This document shows, one piece after another, positions 47,737 through 57,619 of a stretch of DNA of 64,000 nt. Each line of letters starts with the position of its first letter. Positions within the stretch are counted from its first letter, which is position 1. The stretch is from Flavobacteriaceae bacterium (GTDB lineage: Bacteria > Bacteroidota > Bacteroidia > Flavobacteriales > Flavobacteriaceae). The position numbers were made by a program, and so were the translations under genes. The stretch lies in the NCBI GenBank assembly GCA_028284005.1, contig JANQSO010000005.1:62001-126000 (forward strand), in the 5' to 3' direction. The notes under the pieces are model-generated. The model made no database searches, had not been told where the DNA came from, and saw only the letters and a list, made by a program, of their open reading frames with translations.

Positions 47737-50439
47737 TTATTTCAATTTTTTCTTGACGGCTACTTCCTGGAAGGCTTCGATAATATCGCCTTCTTTGATG
47801 TCGTTGTAATTCTTCACCTGGATACCACAATCGTATCCTTTTGCCACCTCTTTTACATCGTCCTTAAATCGTTTTAAGGATTCCAGCTCACCTGTAAATA
47901 CGACCACTCCTTCACGTATCAATCGAATCCCTGAATTTCTGAAGATCTTTCCGCTCATTACCATACAACCTGCAATGGTTCCGATCTTTGAAATCTTAAA
48001 GGTTTCACGAATTTCTGCAGTTCCGGTAATTTCTTCTTTCATTTCCGGTGACAACATTCCTTCCATTGCATCCTTCAAGTCGTTGATGGCATCATATATA
48101 ATGGAATAGGTGCGAATGTCGATCTCTTCTTTATCTGCGATCTGGCGTGCATTCCCCATTGGGCGTACATTAAACCCTATGATAATAGCATCGGAAGCAG
48201 AAGCTAGCAATACGTCACTTTCGGTAACGGGCCCAACCGCCTTATGAATAATATTTACCTGGATTTCTTCAGTAGACAATTTCTGGAATGAATCTGTCAA
48301 TGCTTCTACCGAACCGTCCACATCACCTTTCAGGATAATATTCAGTTCTTTGAAATCACCCAAGGCAATACGTCTTCCAATTTCATCCAGAGTGATATGG
48401 CGTTGTGTACGTACGGATTGCTCACGTTGTAACTGTGTACGTTTAGTAGCAATAGCTTTTGCTTCACGTTCATCTTCAAATACATTGAACTTATCCCCGG
48501 CCTGTGGTGCTCCATCCAATCCTAAGATAGATACCGGTGTCGAAGGACCAGCTTCTTTGATATTCTTTCCTCGTTCGTCATGCATTGCCTTTACCTTACC
48601 ACTATTCTGGCCTGCCAATACATAATCTCCTATTCTCAAAGTTCCTCCCTGTACCAGAATGGTAGATACGTACCCTCTTCCCTTGTCAAGAAATGCTTCT
48701 ACCACTGTACCGTACGCCTGCCTGTTTGGGTTAGCTTTCAGCTCTAACAATTCGGCTTCCAGCAATACTTTTTCCAATAGCTCCGTTACTCCTTCTCCTG
48801 TTTTTGCCGATATATCGTGTGATTGTATTTTACCTCCCCAATCTTCTACCAATAGATTCATTCCGGCAAGGCCTTCTTTGATCTTATCTGGGTTTGCGGT
48901 GGGCTTGTCAATTTTATTAATTGCAAACACGATAGGAACACCTGCCGCCTGAGCATGGCTTATGGCTTCTTTGGTTTGCGGCATAATATCATCATCTGCC
49001 GCCACTACAATAATAGCCAGGTCCGTTACCTGGGCTCCTCTTGCACGCATTGCCGTAAACGCTTCGTGACCGGGTGTATCCAGGAAGGCTATCTTCTGGC
49101 CATTTTCCAATTGAACCCCATAGGCTCCTATATGTTGTGTAATTCCTCCGGATTCTCCGGCAATTACATTTTCTTCTCTTATATAATCCAGTAAAGATGT
49201 TTTTCCGTGATCCACATGCCCCATTACAGTTACAATTGGTGCTCTTGGTGACAGATCTTCCGGTGCATCTTCTTCTTCCTGTACCGCTTCTTCTATGTCT
49301 GCAGTTACAAACTCTACTTCGTATCCAAATTCATCTGCAACAATAGAAAGTGTCTCTGCATCCAAACGCTGGTTCATGGTCACCATCATTCCCAAAGACA
49401 TACAAGCAGAAATTACTTCGGTAACAGGAACGCTCATCATGGTAGCAACTTCACTTACGGTAACAAATTCTGTTACTTTCAACAGTTTGCTGTCTGCTTC
49501 TTGTTGCGCAAGTTCATCTTCTGTTTTTTGGCGGTGAATATCTCTCTTCTCTCTACGGTATTTTGCTCCTTTACCTTTAGACGATTTTCCTTGTAATTTT
49601 TCTAAGGTTTCCCGCACTTGTTTTTGTACTTCTTCTTCGCTTGGCTCTTCTTTTGGTATATTTGAGCGTCCTTTGCGGCCTCCCCGGTTGTCTCTAAAGT
49701 TTCCATTTTTTGGAGCTTCCTTACTTATACGGCGTCTTCGGCTTTTCTTTTCGGAAGTGGATTTTTCTTCCTTCTTTTCAACTTTTTTCTTCTCCGGTTT
49801 TTTAAATTGGGTAAGGTCAATTTTTTTACCTGTAAAATTTGGCCCGTCCAGTTTCTTATAATTGGTCTCAACTATTTTAGATTCTTTTGGAGCTTCCTCT
49901 TCAGCTATTGGAGTTTCTTCTTTAACTTCTTCTTTTTTAGGCTCTTCTTTTGGCGCAGCCGTTTCCTTTTTTGCTTTGGCTACGGGCTTGTCATCTTTTA
50001 CAGCAGCCTTTTTAGGTTTTTCTGCCGTTTCTTTTTCTACAGGTTTGTCATCTTCTTTTTCGGTTTTCTCTTCTTTCTTAGGCTTATCCCCATCAAGGTC
50101 TATCTTTCCTATCTGCTTAGGTCCGTCTAATTTAACTTCGGCTTTAATAACTCTGGAAGCTTGCTTTTTTTCCTTTTCATCTATTTCACGCTCCCGAGCC
50201 AAACGCAGCTCTTCTTTTTCTTTACGCTTTTCTTCACCAACTTCTTTTGAAGCTACCTTTTTGCTTTTGTCTGTTTGAAATTCTTCAAACAGTATTTGGT
50301 ATTCTTCATCAGATATCTTAGTTGTTGGACGAGCCTCCACCTCGTGTCCTTTGGAACTCAAAAATTCCACGGCACGATCCAACGAGATATTGAATTCGCG
50401 TAATACTTTGTTAAGCCTTATCGTTTTTACTTCAGCCAT
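47737..50439 (-). CDS. infB: translation initiation factor IF-2
   Basis: A 900-residue IF-2. A Lys/Glu-rich disordered N-terminal region follows the IF2 N-terminal helix-turn (about 1-55). The G domain (about 400-570) has [17 protein letters not shown] and N-K-I-D-K. C-terminal domains bind fMet-tRNA and ribosome. It is last in the operon rimP-nusA-infB, a conserved bacterial arrangement. A 61-base gap separates it from nusA. Confidence 0.97.
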   Translation of the reverse strand: MAEVKTIRLNKVLREFNISLDRAVEFLSSKGHEVEARPTTKISDEEYQILFEEFQTDKSKKVASKEVGEEKRKEKEELRLAREREIDEKEKKQASRVIKAEVKLDGPKQIGKIDLDGDKPKKEEKTEKEDDKPVEKETAEKPKKAAVKDDKPVAKAKKETAAPKEEPKKEEVKEETPIAEEEAPKESKIVETNYKKLDGPNFTGKKIDLTQFKKPEKKKVEKKEEKSTSEKKSRRRRISKEAPKNGNFRDNRGGRKGRSNIPKEEPSEEEVQKQVRETLEKLQGKSSKGKGAKYRREKRDIHRQKTEDELAQQEADSKLLKVTEFVTVSEVATMMSVPVTEVISACMSLGMMVTMNQRLDAETLSIVADEFGYEVEFVTADIEEAVQEEEDAPEDLSPRAPIVTVMGHVDHGKTSLLDYIREENVIAGESGGITQHIGAYGVQLENGQKIAFLDTPGHEAFTAMRARGAQVTDLAIIVVAADDDIMPQTKEAISHAQAAGVPIVFAINKIDKPTANPDKIKEGLAGMNLLVEDWGGKIQSHDISAKTGEGVTELLEKVLLEAELLELKANPNRQAYGTVVEAFLDKGRGYVSTILVQGGTLRIGDYVLAGQNSGKVKAMHDERGKNIKEAGPSTPVSILGLDGAPQAGDKFNVFEDEREAKAIATKRTQLQREQSVRTQRHITLDEIGRRIALGDFKELNIILKGDVDGSVEALTDSFQKLSTEEIQVNIIHKAVGPVTESDVLLASASDAIIIGFNVRPMGNARQIADKEEIDIRTYSIIYDAINDLKDAMEGMLSPEMKEEITGTAEIRETFKISKIGTIAGCMVMSGKIFRNSGIRLIREGVVVFTGELESLKRFKDDVKEVAKGYDCGIQVKNYNDIKEGDIIEAFQEVAVKKKLK

Positions 50440-50500
50440 AAAAATGCTTTCTCCTGTTTATTCTCTATATAATATATGATAAAAGTAGTTAAACTTTCAA

Positions 50501-51733
50501 CTACTCTTCAAATTCTTCCTTCAATATATTTATTACTTCCTGGATTGTTTCCTCTTCAAGATCGATTCTTTTTACCAAATCTTTCACATCATGCTCCAAT
50601 ACACTTTTAGCGGTATCTAGTCCTATTTTATGAAATTCATCAATAATCCAGCCTTCAATTTCGTCGGAGAATTCTCTCAACTCTACATCTTCTTCCGCTC
50701 CTTCTCTAAGTACGTCTATCTCATAACCGGTTAGTTGTCCGGCTAAACGAATATTATGTCCGCCACGCCCAATGGCCTTGGAGACTTCTTCCGGTTTTAA
50801 GATCACTTCTGCCCTTTTAGTTTCCTCATCGATCTTTATAGAAGTAACTCTTGCCGGGCTTAAAGCACGTGTAATGAATAACTGAAGGTTATTGGTGTAA
50901 TTTATAACATCTATATTCTCATTCCCCAATTCACGAACGATCCCATGAATACGTGATCCTTTCATTCCAACACAGGCACCCACCGGGTCAATACGGTCAT
51001 CATAAGAATCTACGGCTACTTTTGCTTTTTCACCCGGGATACGCACTACTTTCTTAACAGTTATCAAGCCGTCAAAGACTTCAGGTATTTCCTGTTCAAA
51101 TAGTTTTTCCAGGAACAGTGGGTTTGCCCGCGACATTAATATAGTAGGCTTATTGCCCTTTAATTCCACACTTTCGATAATTCCTCTTACATTATCTCCT
51201 TTTCTGAAAAAATCCGAAGGAATTTGTTTGTCTTTCGGAAGGATGATCTCATTTCCTTCATCGTCCAATAAAATAACCGCACGATGACGGATGTGATGTA
51301 CTTCGGCAGTATATATTTCTCCTTCTAATTCTTTGAACTGCTTATAGATGTTTGTATTATCGTGTTCGTGTATCTTAGAAATTAAATTTTGACGCAATGC
51401 TAAAATGGAGCGACGCCCCAGGTCTATTAATTTTACTTCTTCAGATACATCTTCGCCAATTTCAAAATCGGGCTCAATCTTACGAGCTTCCGATAATGAA
51501 ATTTCTTCGTTCTCATCTTCTACCTCACCATCTGCAACAACAATACGGTTTCTCCAAATTTCCAGGTCTCCTTTATCCGGGTTGATAATAATATCAAAAT
51601 TGTCATCGCTCCCATATTTCTTTTTTAAAGCGTTTCTAAAAACGTCTTCCAGTATCGCCATAAGCGTTACTCTGTCTATCAGCTTATCATCTTTAAATTC
51701 TGAAAAAGAATCGATTAACGCTAAATTTTCCAT
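50501..51733 (-). CDS. nusA: transcription termination/antitermination factor NusA
   Basis: A 410-residue NusA. N-terminal RNA polymerase-binding domain (about 1-125), S1 domain (about 130-200, with G-x-x-V-R-G-I-I-E-S-V), and two KH domains (about 225-345) containing G-A-C-V-G-M-K-G-S-R-I and A-I-G-R-G-G-H-N-I-R-L-A. It ends soon after with a short acidic tail and lacks the acidic repeats of E. coli NusA. Second gene of the operon, 8 bases after rimP. Confidence 0.96.
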   Translation of the reverse strand: MENLALIDSFSEFKDDKLIDRVTLMAILEDVFRNALKKKYGSDDNFDIIINPDKGDLEIWRNRIVVADGEVEDENEEISLSEARKIEPDFEIGEDVSEEVKLIDLGRRSILALRQNLISKIHEHDNTNIYKQFKELEGEIYTAEVHHIRHRAVILLDDEGNEIILPKDKQIPSDFFRKGDNVRGIIESVELKGNKPTILMSRANPLFLEKLFEQEIPEVFDGLITVKKVVRIPGEKAKVAVDSYDDRIDPVGACVGMKGSRIHGIVRELGNENIDVINYTNNLQLFITRALSPARVTSIKIDEETKRAEVILKPEEVSKAIGRGGHNIRLAGQLTGYEIDVLREGAEEDVELREFSDEIEGWIIDEFHKIGLDTAKSVLEHDVKDLVKRIDLEEETIQEVINILKEEFEE

Positions 51734-51741
51734 ATCATGAT

Positions 51742-52209
51742 TTAATTAAATGTTATCATCACTTTTGCATCGGCAATAGCTGCATATGGCAGTACTGCTT
51801 CTTTTTCTACTGTTACTTTTCCTTTCCCAACAGGTTTAGGTTCCCGTGCCTTCCATTGCAAAGTGATTTTTTCATCATCTGCAACGGCAAGTTGTCCTTC
51901 TACAAGCTCCCCTGTTTTCGTCTTAACTTTTAGCTTTCTCCCCAGATTTTTTTTGTATTGTCTGGGAATCTCCAAAGGTTCGGATACACCTGCAGACATT
52001 ACTTCCAGTGAAAAATCTTGTTCTTCCCTGTCAAGGTTGTGCTCAATTTCACGACTTACAGTGATACAATCTTCCACAGTAACTCCATTGTCTCCATCCA
52101 GAATCACTCTAATTTGATTTGCTTCAGAAATACTTAAATCAATCAAAAAAAGTGATTTGTTTTTTTCTAAAGCCTGTTCCAAAAGTCTTGTTACTTTCCC
52201 CCGCATCAT
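51742..52209 (-). CDS. rimP: ribosome maturation factor RimP
   Basis: A 155-residue RimP. Helical N-terminus, then I-R-V-I-L-D-G-D-N-G-V-T-V-E-D-C and the S-R-E-I-E-H-N-L-D segment. V-M-S-A-G-V-S-E-P-L is the conserved S-x-G-x-x-x-P motif. The C-terminal SH3-like domain (about 85-155) holds K-T-K-T-G-E-L-V-E-G. It is required for 30S subunit maturation. Two adjacent ATG codons (52209, 52206) could start it. It is the first gene of rimP-nusA-infB, with a hairpin and T run in its leader. Confidence 0.94.
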   Translation of the reverse strand: MMRGKVTRLLEQALEKNKSLFLIDLSISEANQIRVILDGDNGVTVEDCITVSREIEHNLDREEQDFSLEVMSAGVSEPLEIPRQYKKNLGRKLKVKTKTGELVEGQLAVADDEKITLQWKAREPKPVGKGKVTVEKEAVLPYAAIADAKVMITFN

Positions 52210-52219
52210 TTTAAGCTAT

Positions 52220-52245
52220 AAAAAGAGGGGACTTTTTGTCCCCTC
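52220..52245 (-). promoter_or_regulatory. terminator-like hairpin in the rimP-nusA-infB leader (candidate attenuator)
   Basis: On the minus strand GAGGGGAC (52245-52238), loop of five A, GTCCCCTC (52232-52225), then five T (52224-52220). This is a GC-rich 8-bp stem plus U run, the form of an intrinsic terminator. It lies between the -7 element (52271-52278) and the rimP ATG (52209), with no gene upstream on this strand to terminate. An attenuator for the operon is the simplest reading. Confidence 0.6.
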
Positions 52246-52270
52246 AGCTAGTTAAGTATCAAATTCGCTG

Positions 52271-52278
52271 CAAATATA
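52271..52278 (-). promoter_or_regulatory. -7 element of the rimP-nusA-infB operon
   Basis: TATATTTG on the minus strand is an exact TAnnTTTG. Predicted start near 52265 gives a leader of about 56 nt that contains the hairpin. No clear -33 TTG. Confidence 0.45.
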
Positions 52279-52318
52279 CTATAATTTTTAATATTAAAAA
52301 AGCTAGCCGCTCACGTTT

Positions 52319-52326
52319 TATTTTTG
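52319..52326 (+). promoter_or_regulatory. -7 element of the universal stress protein gene
   Basis: TATTTTTG is an exact TAnnTTTG, about 40 bases before the ATG at 52366. The -33 position is AT-only with no TTG. Confidence 0.42.
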
Positions 52327-52365
52327 TACTTTAATACTAACAAATCAAGCAAAATAAACAACTCT

Positions 52366-53190
52366 ATGAAACGAATTTTAGTCCCTACAGATTTCTCTCA
52401 GCAGGCAGAAAATGCATTAAAAGTTGCAGCGCAATTAGCGATGGAGCACGATAGTGAGATCTACTTAATACATTCCCTGGAAATGCCATTACATCTAGCC
52501 AGATCCGGTGGCTCGGGAAGTTTACCGGAATCTCTTTATTTTATAAAATTAGCCGAAAAGAATTTTGAGGAACTTTTTAAACAGCCTTACCTGGAAGGAA
52601 TTAAAATCAGGGAAGCGATCGGCCATGCTGAGATCTATGAAGACATTAGTGAAGCTGTAGAGAAGAATAATGTCGATCTAATAATTATGGGGTCTCATGG
52701 TTCCAGTGGCTTTAAAGAAATGTTTATTGGAAGTAATACCGAAAAAGTTGTACGCACCTCCAAAATTCCTGTTCTGGTCATAAAAAATAAGCATTCCAAT
52801 TTTAAAATTGATGACTTTGTTTTTGCAACAGATTTTTCTGATGAATGCCGTGGAAGTTTTAAAGATGCTCAAACATTTGCCGAAACGACAGGAGCTAAAT
52901 TACATCTGCTCTTTATAAATACTCCTAACGATTTTAAAACAAGTTCCGAAGCTAAAAAAGTGATGACAAACTTTGTAAGCGGAACCGGGGCCAAAAATTA
53001 TACCCTTAATATCTATAACGATACTTCCGTAGAGAAAGGAATTCTCAATTTTGCGAAAGATACCAACGCGCAACTTATTGGCATGAGTACTCATGGCCGT
53101 AAAGGATTATCACATTTTTTTAATGGAAGTATTAGTGAAGACCTGGTAAATCACGCTAATATGCCGGTTATTACTTTTAAGATCAGATAA
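52366..53190 (+). CDS. universal stress protein with two Usp domains
   Basis: A 274-residue cytoplasmic protein made of two UspA domains (about 1-142 and 148-274). Domain 1 starts M-K-R-I-L-V-P-T-D-F-S and ends with I-I-M-G-S-H-G-S-S-G. Domain 2 has F-A-T-D-F-S-D and G-M-S-T-H-G-R-K-G. The G-x2-G-x9-G-S/T-type nucleotide loop is present in both (G-S-H-G-x-x-G and G-S-N/I). Likely ATP-binding and stress-responsive. I start at the ATG at 52366; a TTG at 52324 lies in the promoter. The stop overlaps the next gene's ATG (TAATG). Confidence 0.92.
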   Translation: MKRILVPTDFSQQAENALKVAAQLAMEHDSEIYLIHSLEMPLHLARSGGSGSLPESLYFIKLAEKNFEELFKQPYLEGIKIREAIGHAEIYEDISEAVEKNNVDLIIMGSHGSSGFKEMFIGSNTEKVVRTSKIPVLVIKNKHSNFKIDDFVFATDFSDECRGSFKDAQTFAETTGAKLHLLFINTPNDFKTSSEAKKVMTNFVSGTGAKNYTLNIYNDTSVEKGILNFAKDTNAQLIGMSTHGRKGLSHFFNGSISEDLVNHANMPVITFKIR

Positions 53191-53801
53191 TGATCCGGCT
53201 TGTATGTATTTGCATGACGGTGTTTCTCATGGGCTGTGGAGGTTCTACCAAACAAACACCAAAAGAGGATATTATAAATGATTCTCAAAAAGAAGAACTT
53301 GAAGAAGAGACAAAAGAAGAAATTATAGATGAAGTCCCTTCAATACCTATAGGAGCAGTCTCTGCAAACTTTATAGCAAATGAAATTCCTTTCTATGCTG
53401 TCGTCGATAGAATAGACCACAATAAGAAACTCACTTTAATCGGTTTTGAAAATAAGAGTATTCCCAAAATTAAAATCCCGGAAAGCTATGGTGCCACTTT
53501 ATCGAGTTTACGCTTTGATGAATTTGACCGTGACCTTCTTTTAGTAACTGCAAAAATCAAGGACACAAATTTCAACAAATACTATTTATACATTTATAGA
53601 GATACTGCCTGGCATTCTGTTACTAATGGTTTTGCCATTCACAAAAGTCACGTAACAGACACACTAACACCTATAAAAGTTGACCCTTCTAACCCAAACA
53701 ATATGTTTAGGTACTACTCTGTATTCGATCTGGACAAATCCAGTGAGCTGGGTTATACCTGGCGCTTACTTAGTGAAAGTATTCCAATTGAGAACAAATA
53801 A
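53190..53801 (+). CDS. lipoprotein of unknown function, coupled to the universal stress gene
   Basis: A 203-residue lipoprotein: signal ending F-L-M-G-C (C16), then a Glu/Lys-rich disordered stretch (about 20-50) and a globular domain of alternating beta strands (about 55-200). I do not recognise the family. The ATG overlaps the upstream stop by one base (TAATG), so translation is coupled to the stress protein. Its stop abuts that of the convergent gene at 53802 with no spacer. Confidence 0.75.
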   Translation: MIRLVCICMTVFLMGCGGSTKQTPKEDIINDSQKEELEEETKEEIIDEVPSIPIGAVSANFIANEIPFYAVVDRIDHNKKLTLIGFENKSIPKIKIPESYGATLSSLRFDEFDRDLLLVTAKIKDTNFNKYYLYIYRDTAWHSVTNGFAIHKSHVTDTLTPIKVDPSNPNNMFRYYSVFDLDKSSELGYTWRLLSESIPIENK

Positions 53802-54269
53802 TTAAGAGAAGTACTCCGTATAATCCATTAGCATTGTTTTAAATGCACGTTCTCCATGAGTTCCAAGATTCTTATTTGAAAGTCCCAGATCTTCCCGCAT
53901 TTCCATAAGTACTTTTGATAGCTTCGCGTAATGTATTTGTGGATTCATAGTATCCTTACCCAATAAAAGAGAGAAGTTATATTGCCGGTATTCTCCCATC
54001 GCGTTAATTACATCGGGAGAGGCATACAACATATATTTCTTATAAAAAGAGAACATGGCATCATTCACAGCTTTGAAATCTTGCTTTTCGGGTTCGCTTT
54101 GAGAATGAAGGTCGTCAACAATTATATCCACAAACTGCTGATATACTTTACGTCGCTCTATATTAACTTCATTTTGTAATTCTTTTCTCTTTTCAATGAT
54201 ATGGCGGGCATAATAACCAATTCCCGCTGTAAGCACCGAAAAAAACACAGTAAACCATTCGAGTGTCAT
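53802..54269 (-). CDS. membrane-anchored protein of unknown function
   Basis: A 155-residue protein with one N-terminal membrane helix (about 3-22), followed by a basic, charged helical domain (E-K-R-K-E-L-Q-N-E-V-N-I-E-R-R-K-V-Y) and further amphipathic helices. It probably has a cytoplasmic helical domain tethered to the membrane. I start at the ATG at 54269; a TTG 8 codons earlier is less likely. No family recognised. It converges on the lipoprotein gene. Confidence 0.7.
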   Translation of the reverse strand: MTLEWFTVFFSVLTAGIGYYARHIIEKRKELQNEVNIERRKVYQQFVDIIVDDLHSQSEPEKQDFKAVNDAMFSFYKKYMLYASPDVINAMGEYRQYNFSLLLGKDTMNPQIHYAKLSKVLMEMREDLGLSNKNLGTHGERAFKTMLMDYTEYFS

Positions 54270-54480
54270 AACAATAGTATTAAGATAAAACAATAACGTA
54301 TCGGGAAGTGGAATAAAGATAATTAAAATTTACAAATCATCGATTGTCAAATAAAAACCAATATTCAAATTGACACATTGATTCTGTACTTATTTACATG
54401 AAGGATTGTAATATTTAGAAAACTTTATGATTTCATTTTGTAAGCTTCTTCAAAACCTTTTGACTTAGGCTCCATTAAAA

Positions 54481-55206
54481 ATGATGAAAATGATACGCAC
54501 TATCCTATTAATTTTTGCTTTGACAACATTTCCTCTTTGGAATGCTTTTTCACAATCTGCAGATTCTTTTTTTGCTGAAGCAGATACATTTTTTAAAACC
54601 TATGTTTCCAATGGAAGGGTAGATTATAAAACAATTAATGACGAACCCGAAGCATTAAATAATTTATTGCTTTTGGCTAAAGACATGAATGTATCGCCTT
54701 CAAATGCAGCTTACTATCAGGCATTTTGGATCAATGCTTATAATCTTGCCGTCATTAAAGGGATCATTGATAACTATCCCACGAAATCTCCACTTAATAT
54801 TAAAGGGTTTTTCGATAAAACAAATTATAGTTTAGGAGGCAAGCAAACCACGTTGAACGACCTCGAAAATAAATTATTGAGAGCTGTATATCCTAAAGAA
54901 GCACGTTTTCATTTTGTATTGGTATGCGCCGGACTTGGGTGTCCTCCAATTATAAATGCAGCCTATAAACCTTCCAGCTTAGAACAGCAGTTATTGCACC
55001 AAACTACACTTGCTCTTAATGACCCGAGCTTTATAAGAGTGAAAGGAAAGAAAGTGCAATTGTCTAAAATCTTTGAGTGGTACAAAGAAGATTTTGTACA
55101 TGACGGAAATGAAATAGAATATATCAATAAATTTCGAAAAGACCCCATTCCAGTGAATGCCAAAATTTCCTATTACACATACGACTGGAATTTAAACACT
55201 AAATAA
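54481..55206 (+). CDS. exported DUF547 domain protein
   Basis: A 241-residue protein with a signal peptide (about 1-24, ending A-F-S-Q). The DUF547 domain (about 55-215) shows F-W-I-N-A-Y-N-L-A-V-I and H-F-V-L-V-C-A-G-L-G-C-P-P-I. The conserved cysteines and histidine suggest a thiol-based (cysteine protease/transglutaminase-like) active site, but the family's activity is unproven. The gene may start at either of two adjacent ATG codons. It is followed 85 bases later by a barrel protein on the same strand. Confidence 0.88.
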   Translation: MMKMIRTILLIFALTTFPLWNAFSQSADSFFAEADTFFKTYVSNGRVDYKTINDEPEALNNLLLLAKDMNVSPSNAAYYQAFWINAYNLAVIKGIIDNYPTKSPLNIKGFFDKTNYSLGGKQTTLNDLENKLLRAVYPKEARFHFVLVCAGLGCPPIINAAYKPSSLEQQLLHQTTLALNDPSFIRVKGKKVQLSKIFEWYKEDFVHDGNEIEYINKFRKDPIPVNAKISYYTYDWNLNTK

Positions 55207-55291
55207 ATTCAATAGAATTATTAACTCCCTTCCTTCTAAACCCAAACCTGATATTTCAGTTTTTGAGCTAAGGAAGCACAAACCAAAAAAA

Positions 55292-56161
55292 ATGACCAAG
55301 AAAGAATTTTTTACAATAGTATTATGCTTTGTTTTTTCAATAGCAATTGCACAAGAAGAACAAGATCAAGGTTCAGTTATACAAACTTTAACCCCATCAA
55401 AGCTTATTGCCAAAGGACAGTTTGATATTAAGTGGTTCAATAACTTATACACTCAAACCGAAAGCACTTTTAGCGATGGCACAGAACCTCGCCAGACTTT
55501 TTTTACTTCTACTTTGGAAGGATATACCGGTATAAGTGACAATAAGAGAATAAATCTAGGATTGATCCTTGAGTTTCGCAGTAACGTAATTGCAGATAGA
55601 AATGCCCTGGATGTTTTTTCTTTTGATGGAGAGCATGGAACAGCCAGAAGCGGACTTACTTCAGTAGCACCATCAGTAAAGTTTGTACCTTTTGCATCGG
55701 TAAGTAATTTTTCTATTCAGAGTTCGTTCTTTATCCCTCTGGTAGACAATGAGGTAGAAGATGGGGTTTTTCTGGATCAAAACGGATTTACATGGCAAAA
55801 CCGTTTCTTCTATGATCATACATTTGCCGGAGGAGATTGGCAAATATTTGCCGAATTAAATTCTGAGTTAAATTTTGGAGATAAAGAAAAAAGCTTCGCT
55901 AACAATAGTCTTAATTTAACTCCCGGAATATTCTTAAGTTATTTCCCTTCTTCAAAATTTACAATATTGGCGCTTACGCAACATTCACAGAGGATCGATT
56001 TGGGCAATGATTTTGAGCAAGATTTTACAGCTGTTGGCGGAGGTGCGAAATATCAATTGACAGACACTCTTAATTTGGAAGCCCTTTATACCAATTTTGT
56101 AAGAGGAAATAATACAGGATTGGGAGAAACATTTAATATAGGTTTACGTGCGGTTTTCTAG
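55292..56161 (+). CDS. outer-membrane beta-barrel protein of unknown function
   Basis: A 289-residue protein. The signal peptide is about 1-20 (ending A-I-A-Q). The rest is alternating amphipathic strands with aromatic girdles (for example F-T-I-L-A-L-T-Q-H-S, L-N-L-E-A-L-Y-T-N-F), and a C-terminal phenylalanine (A-V-F) as in outer-membrane barrels. No known family motif seen. It lies between DUF547 and Omp85-like genes on the same strand, 34 bases from the latter, suggesting one operon. Confidence 0.75.
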   Translation: MTKKEFFTIVLCFVFSIAIAQEEQDQGSVIQTLTPSKLIAKGQFDIKWFNNLYTQTESTFSDGTEPRQTFFTSTLEGYTGISDNKRINLGLILEFRSNVIADRNALDVFSFDGEHGTARSGLTSVAPSVKFVPFASVSNFSIQSSFFIPLVDNEVEDGVFLDQNGFTWQNRFFYDHTFAGGDWQIFAELNSELNFGDKEKSFANNSLNLTPGIFLSYFPSSKFTILALTQHSQRIDLGNDFEQDFTAVGGGAKYQLTDTLNLEALYTNFVRGNNTGLGETFNIGLRAVF

Positions 56162-56195
56162 AATAAAACCTTTAAAATTCATATATTGAGTAAGG

Positions 56196-57449
56196 TTGAA
56201 TACGTTTATCCACATCATTATTTTGTTTTTTTGCTGGTCAGGGTTGGCCCAGACGGTTGATGAGATAGTGATCCAGGGAAACAAAAAAACCAAGGAACGC
56301 TTTATTAAAAAGCTTTCAAAATTAAGGACAGGATCTGTACTGGATTCTACTTTAATAGAGGCAGATATAGTACGATTAAAACGACTTCCAGGTATTGCCC
56401 ATGCGTATTATCAGGTGTTTCCAAATGAGAATGGCAATTACAAGATAGTGTATGGAGTAGAAGAGAATTTTACCATTATTCCTTCTGCTAATGTATTTAC
56501 CACCAATGATGACGAATTCGCATATAGATTAGGACTCTATGAATTCAATGGCCTGGGGCAAGGGATTGTATTTGGAGGTGTTTTTCAACGAGACGTCTAT
56601 AATTCCTACGGAATTAATTTTAGAGCACCTTATCTTTTCAGTAATAAAACAGGAATTGCTCTTAATCATAGTAATCTAACAACGCTGGAACCGGTTTTTT
56701 TTAATGATACTACGGCTGACTATAAATATAACAATACTTCATTTGAAATTTTAGGGCTACACGAGTTCAATTTTAATCACCGGATAGAATTGGGGGTCAA
56801 TTATTTTGTAGAAGATTATGAATACAAAAGTGGCGCTACAGACCCGGATGTCCCCCAACAACTGGAAGTTAATAAAATACTCTACAAGCTTTTCTATGAA
56901 TATAATAAGGTAGATAACTATTATCAATACCTGGATGGTTTTAAAAGTAGTTTCAACTTTCAATACGTAACCAGTACAGATGCTATTTTACAGGAATTTT
57001 TAATAGGTTTTAACGACTTCATCTATTATAAAAGGGTTGGAAAGAAAGGGAACTGGGCCAATAGGCTTCGTCTTGGAATTGCCACTAATAATGATTCTCC
57101 GTTTGCTCCGTTTGCCGTAGATAATAATCTAAATATCCGTGGAGTAGGGAATACAATTGACAGAGGCACGGCAGCTATTGTTCTCAATACAGAGTATAGA
57201 CACTCCCTGTTTGAAAAAAATTGGTTTGTCATGCAAGGGAATGTATTTGTAGATGCCGGAAGCTGGCGTAATCCCGGAGGTGATTTTGGAGATTTTAGCG
57301 ATCGGCAAAACCTAAGGGTCTACCCGGGGATTGGAGTACGTTTTATACACAAACGTATATTCAATACTGTATTCAGGATCGATTACGGCTATGGTATTAC
57401 TCAAGATGCCACAAACGGTTTTGTTTTTGGAATAGGACAGTATTTTTAA
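56196..57449 (+). CDS. Omp85/BamA-like outer-membrane protein with a single POTRA
   Basis: A 417-residue protein. After a signal (about 1-18, ending G-L-A-Q) there is one POTRA-like domain (about 20-95: V-D-E-I-V-I-Q-G-N-K-K-T-K-E-R-F-I, then L-K-R-L-P-G-I-A). The rest is a 16-stranded-type barrel of the surface-antigen class ending in I-G-Q-Y-F. It is shorter than BamA (which has five POTRAs) and closer to single-POTRA transporters. The only possible start is a TTG at 56196: an in-frame stop lies at 56187-56189 and no ATG or GTG precedes the signal peptide. Confidence 0.85.
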   Translation: MNTFIHIIILFFCWSGLAQTVDEIVIQGNKKTKERFIKKLSKLRTGSVLDSTLIEADIVRLKRLPGIAHAYYQVFPNENGNYKIVYGVEENFTIIPSANVFTTNDDEFAYRLGLYEFNGLGQGIVFGGVFQRDVYNSYGINFRAPYLFSNKTGIALNHSNLTTLEPVFFNDTTADYKYNNTSFEILGLHEFNFNHRIELGVNYFVEDYEYKSGATDPDVPQQLEVNKILYKLFYEYNKVDNYYQYLDGFKSSFNFQYVTSTDAILQEFLIGFNDFIYYKRVGKKGNWANRLRLGIATNNDSPFAPFAVDNNLNIRGVGNTIDRGTAAIVLNTEYRHSLFEKNWFVMQGNVFVDAGSWRNPGGDFGDFSDRQNLRVYPGIGVRFIHKRIFNTVFRIDYGYGITQDATNGFVFGIGQYF

Positions 57450-57584
57450 AAATAAATTAAGAGAAAGTTAGCTTTCTAAAAAGGTGAAAAATATGATAGG
57501 CCCTTTATATTTCAATAAAATTTAACCAAAATAGACCCCTTTAAACCTCGATTAGAGGGATCTATGTTGTGCCAATAGAAATCA

Positions 57585-57615
57585 AAAACCCTCAAGTCTT
57601 ATACTTAAGGGTTTT
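57585..57615. terminator. terminator at the tRNA-Gln remnant
   Basis: An 8-bp plus 4-bp stem interrupted by one C-A mismatch (57585-57597 with 57603-57615). It has A/T-rich ends on both strands. On the minus strand it directly follows the tRNA remnant as a tRNA terminator would, and it can also stop the 57785-58606 operon and the Omp85-like gene. Confidence 0.75.
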
Positions 57616-57619
57616 GTTG

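Noticed and set aside
49862..50278. 138-codon Ser/Phe-rich frame opposite infB
   Set aside because: It is the complement of the Lys/Glu-rich linker of IF-2, a composition artefact.
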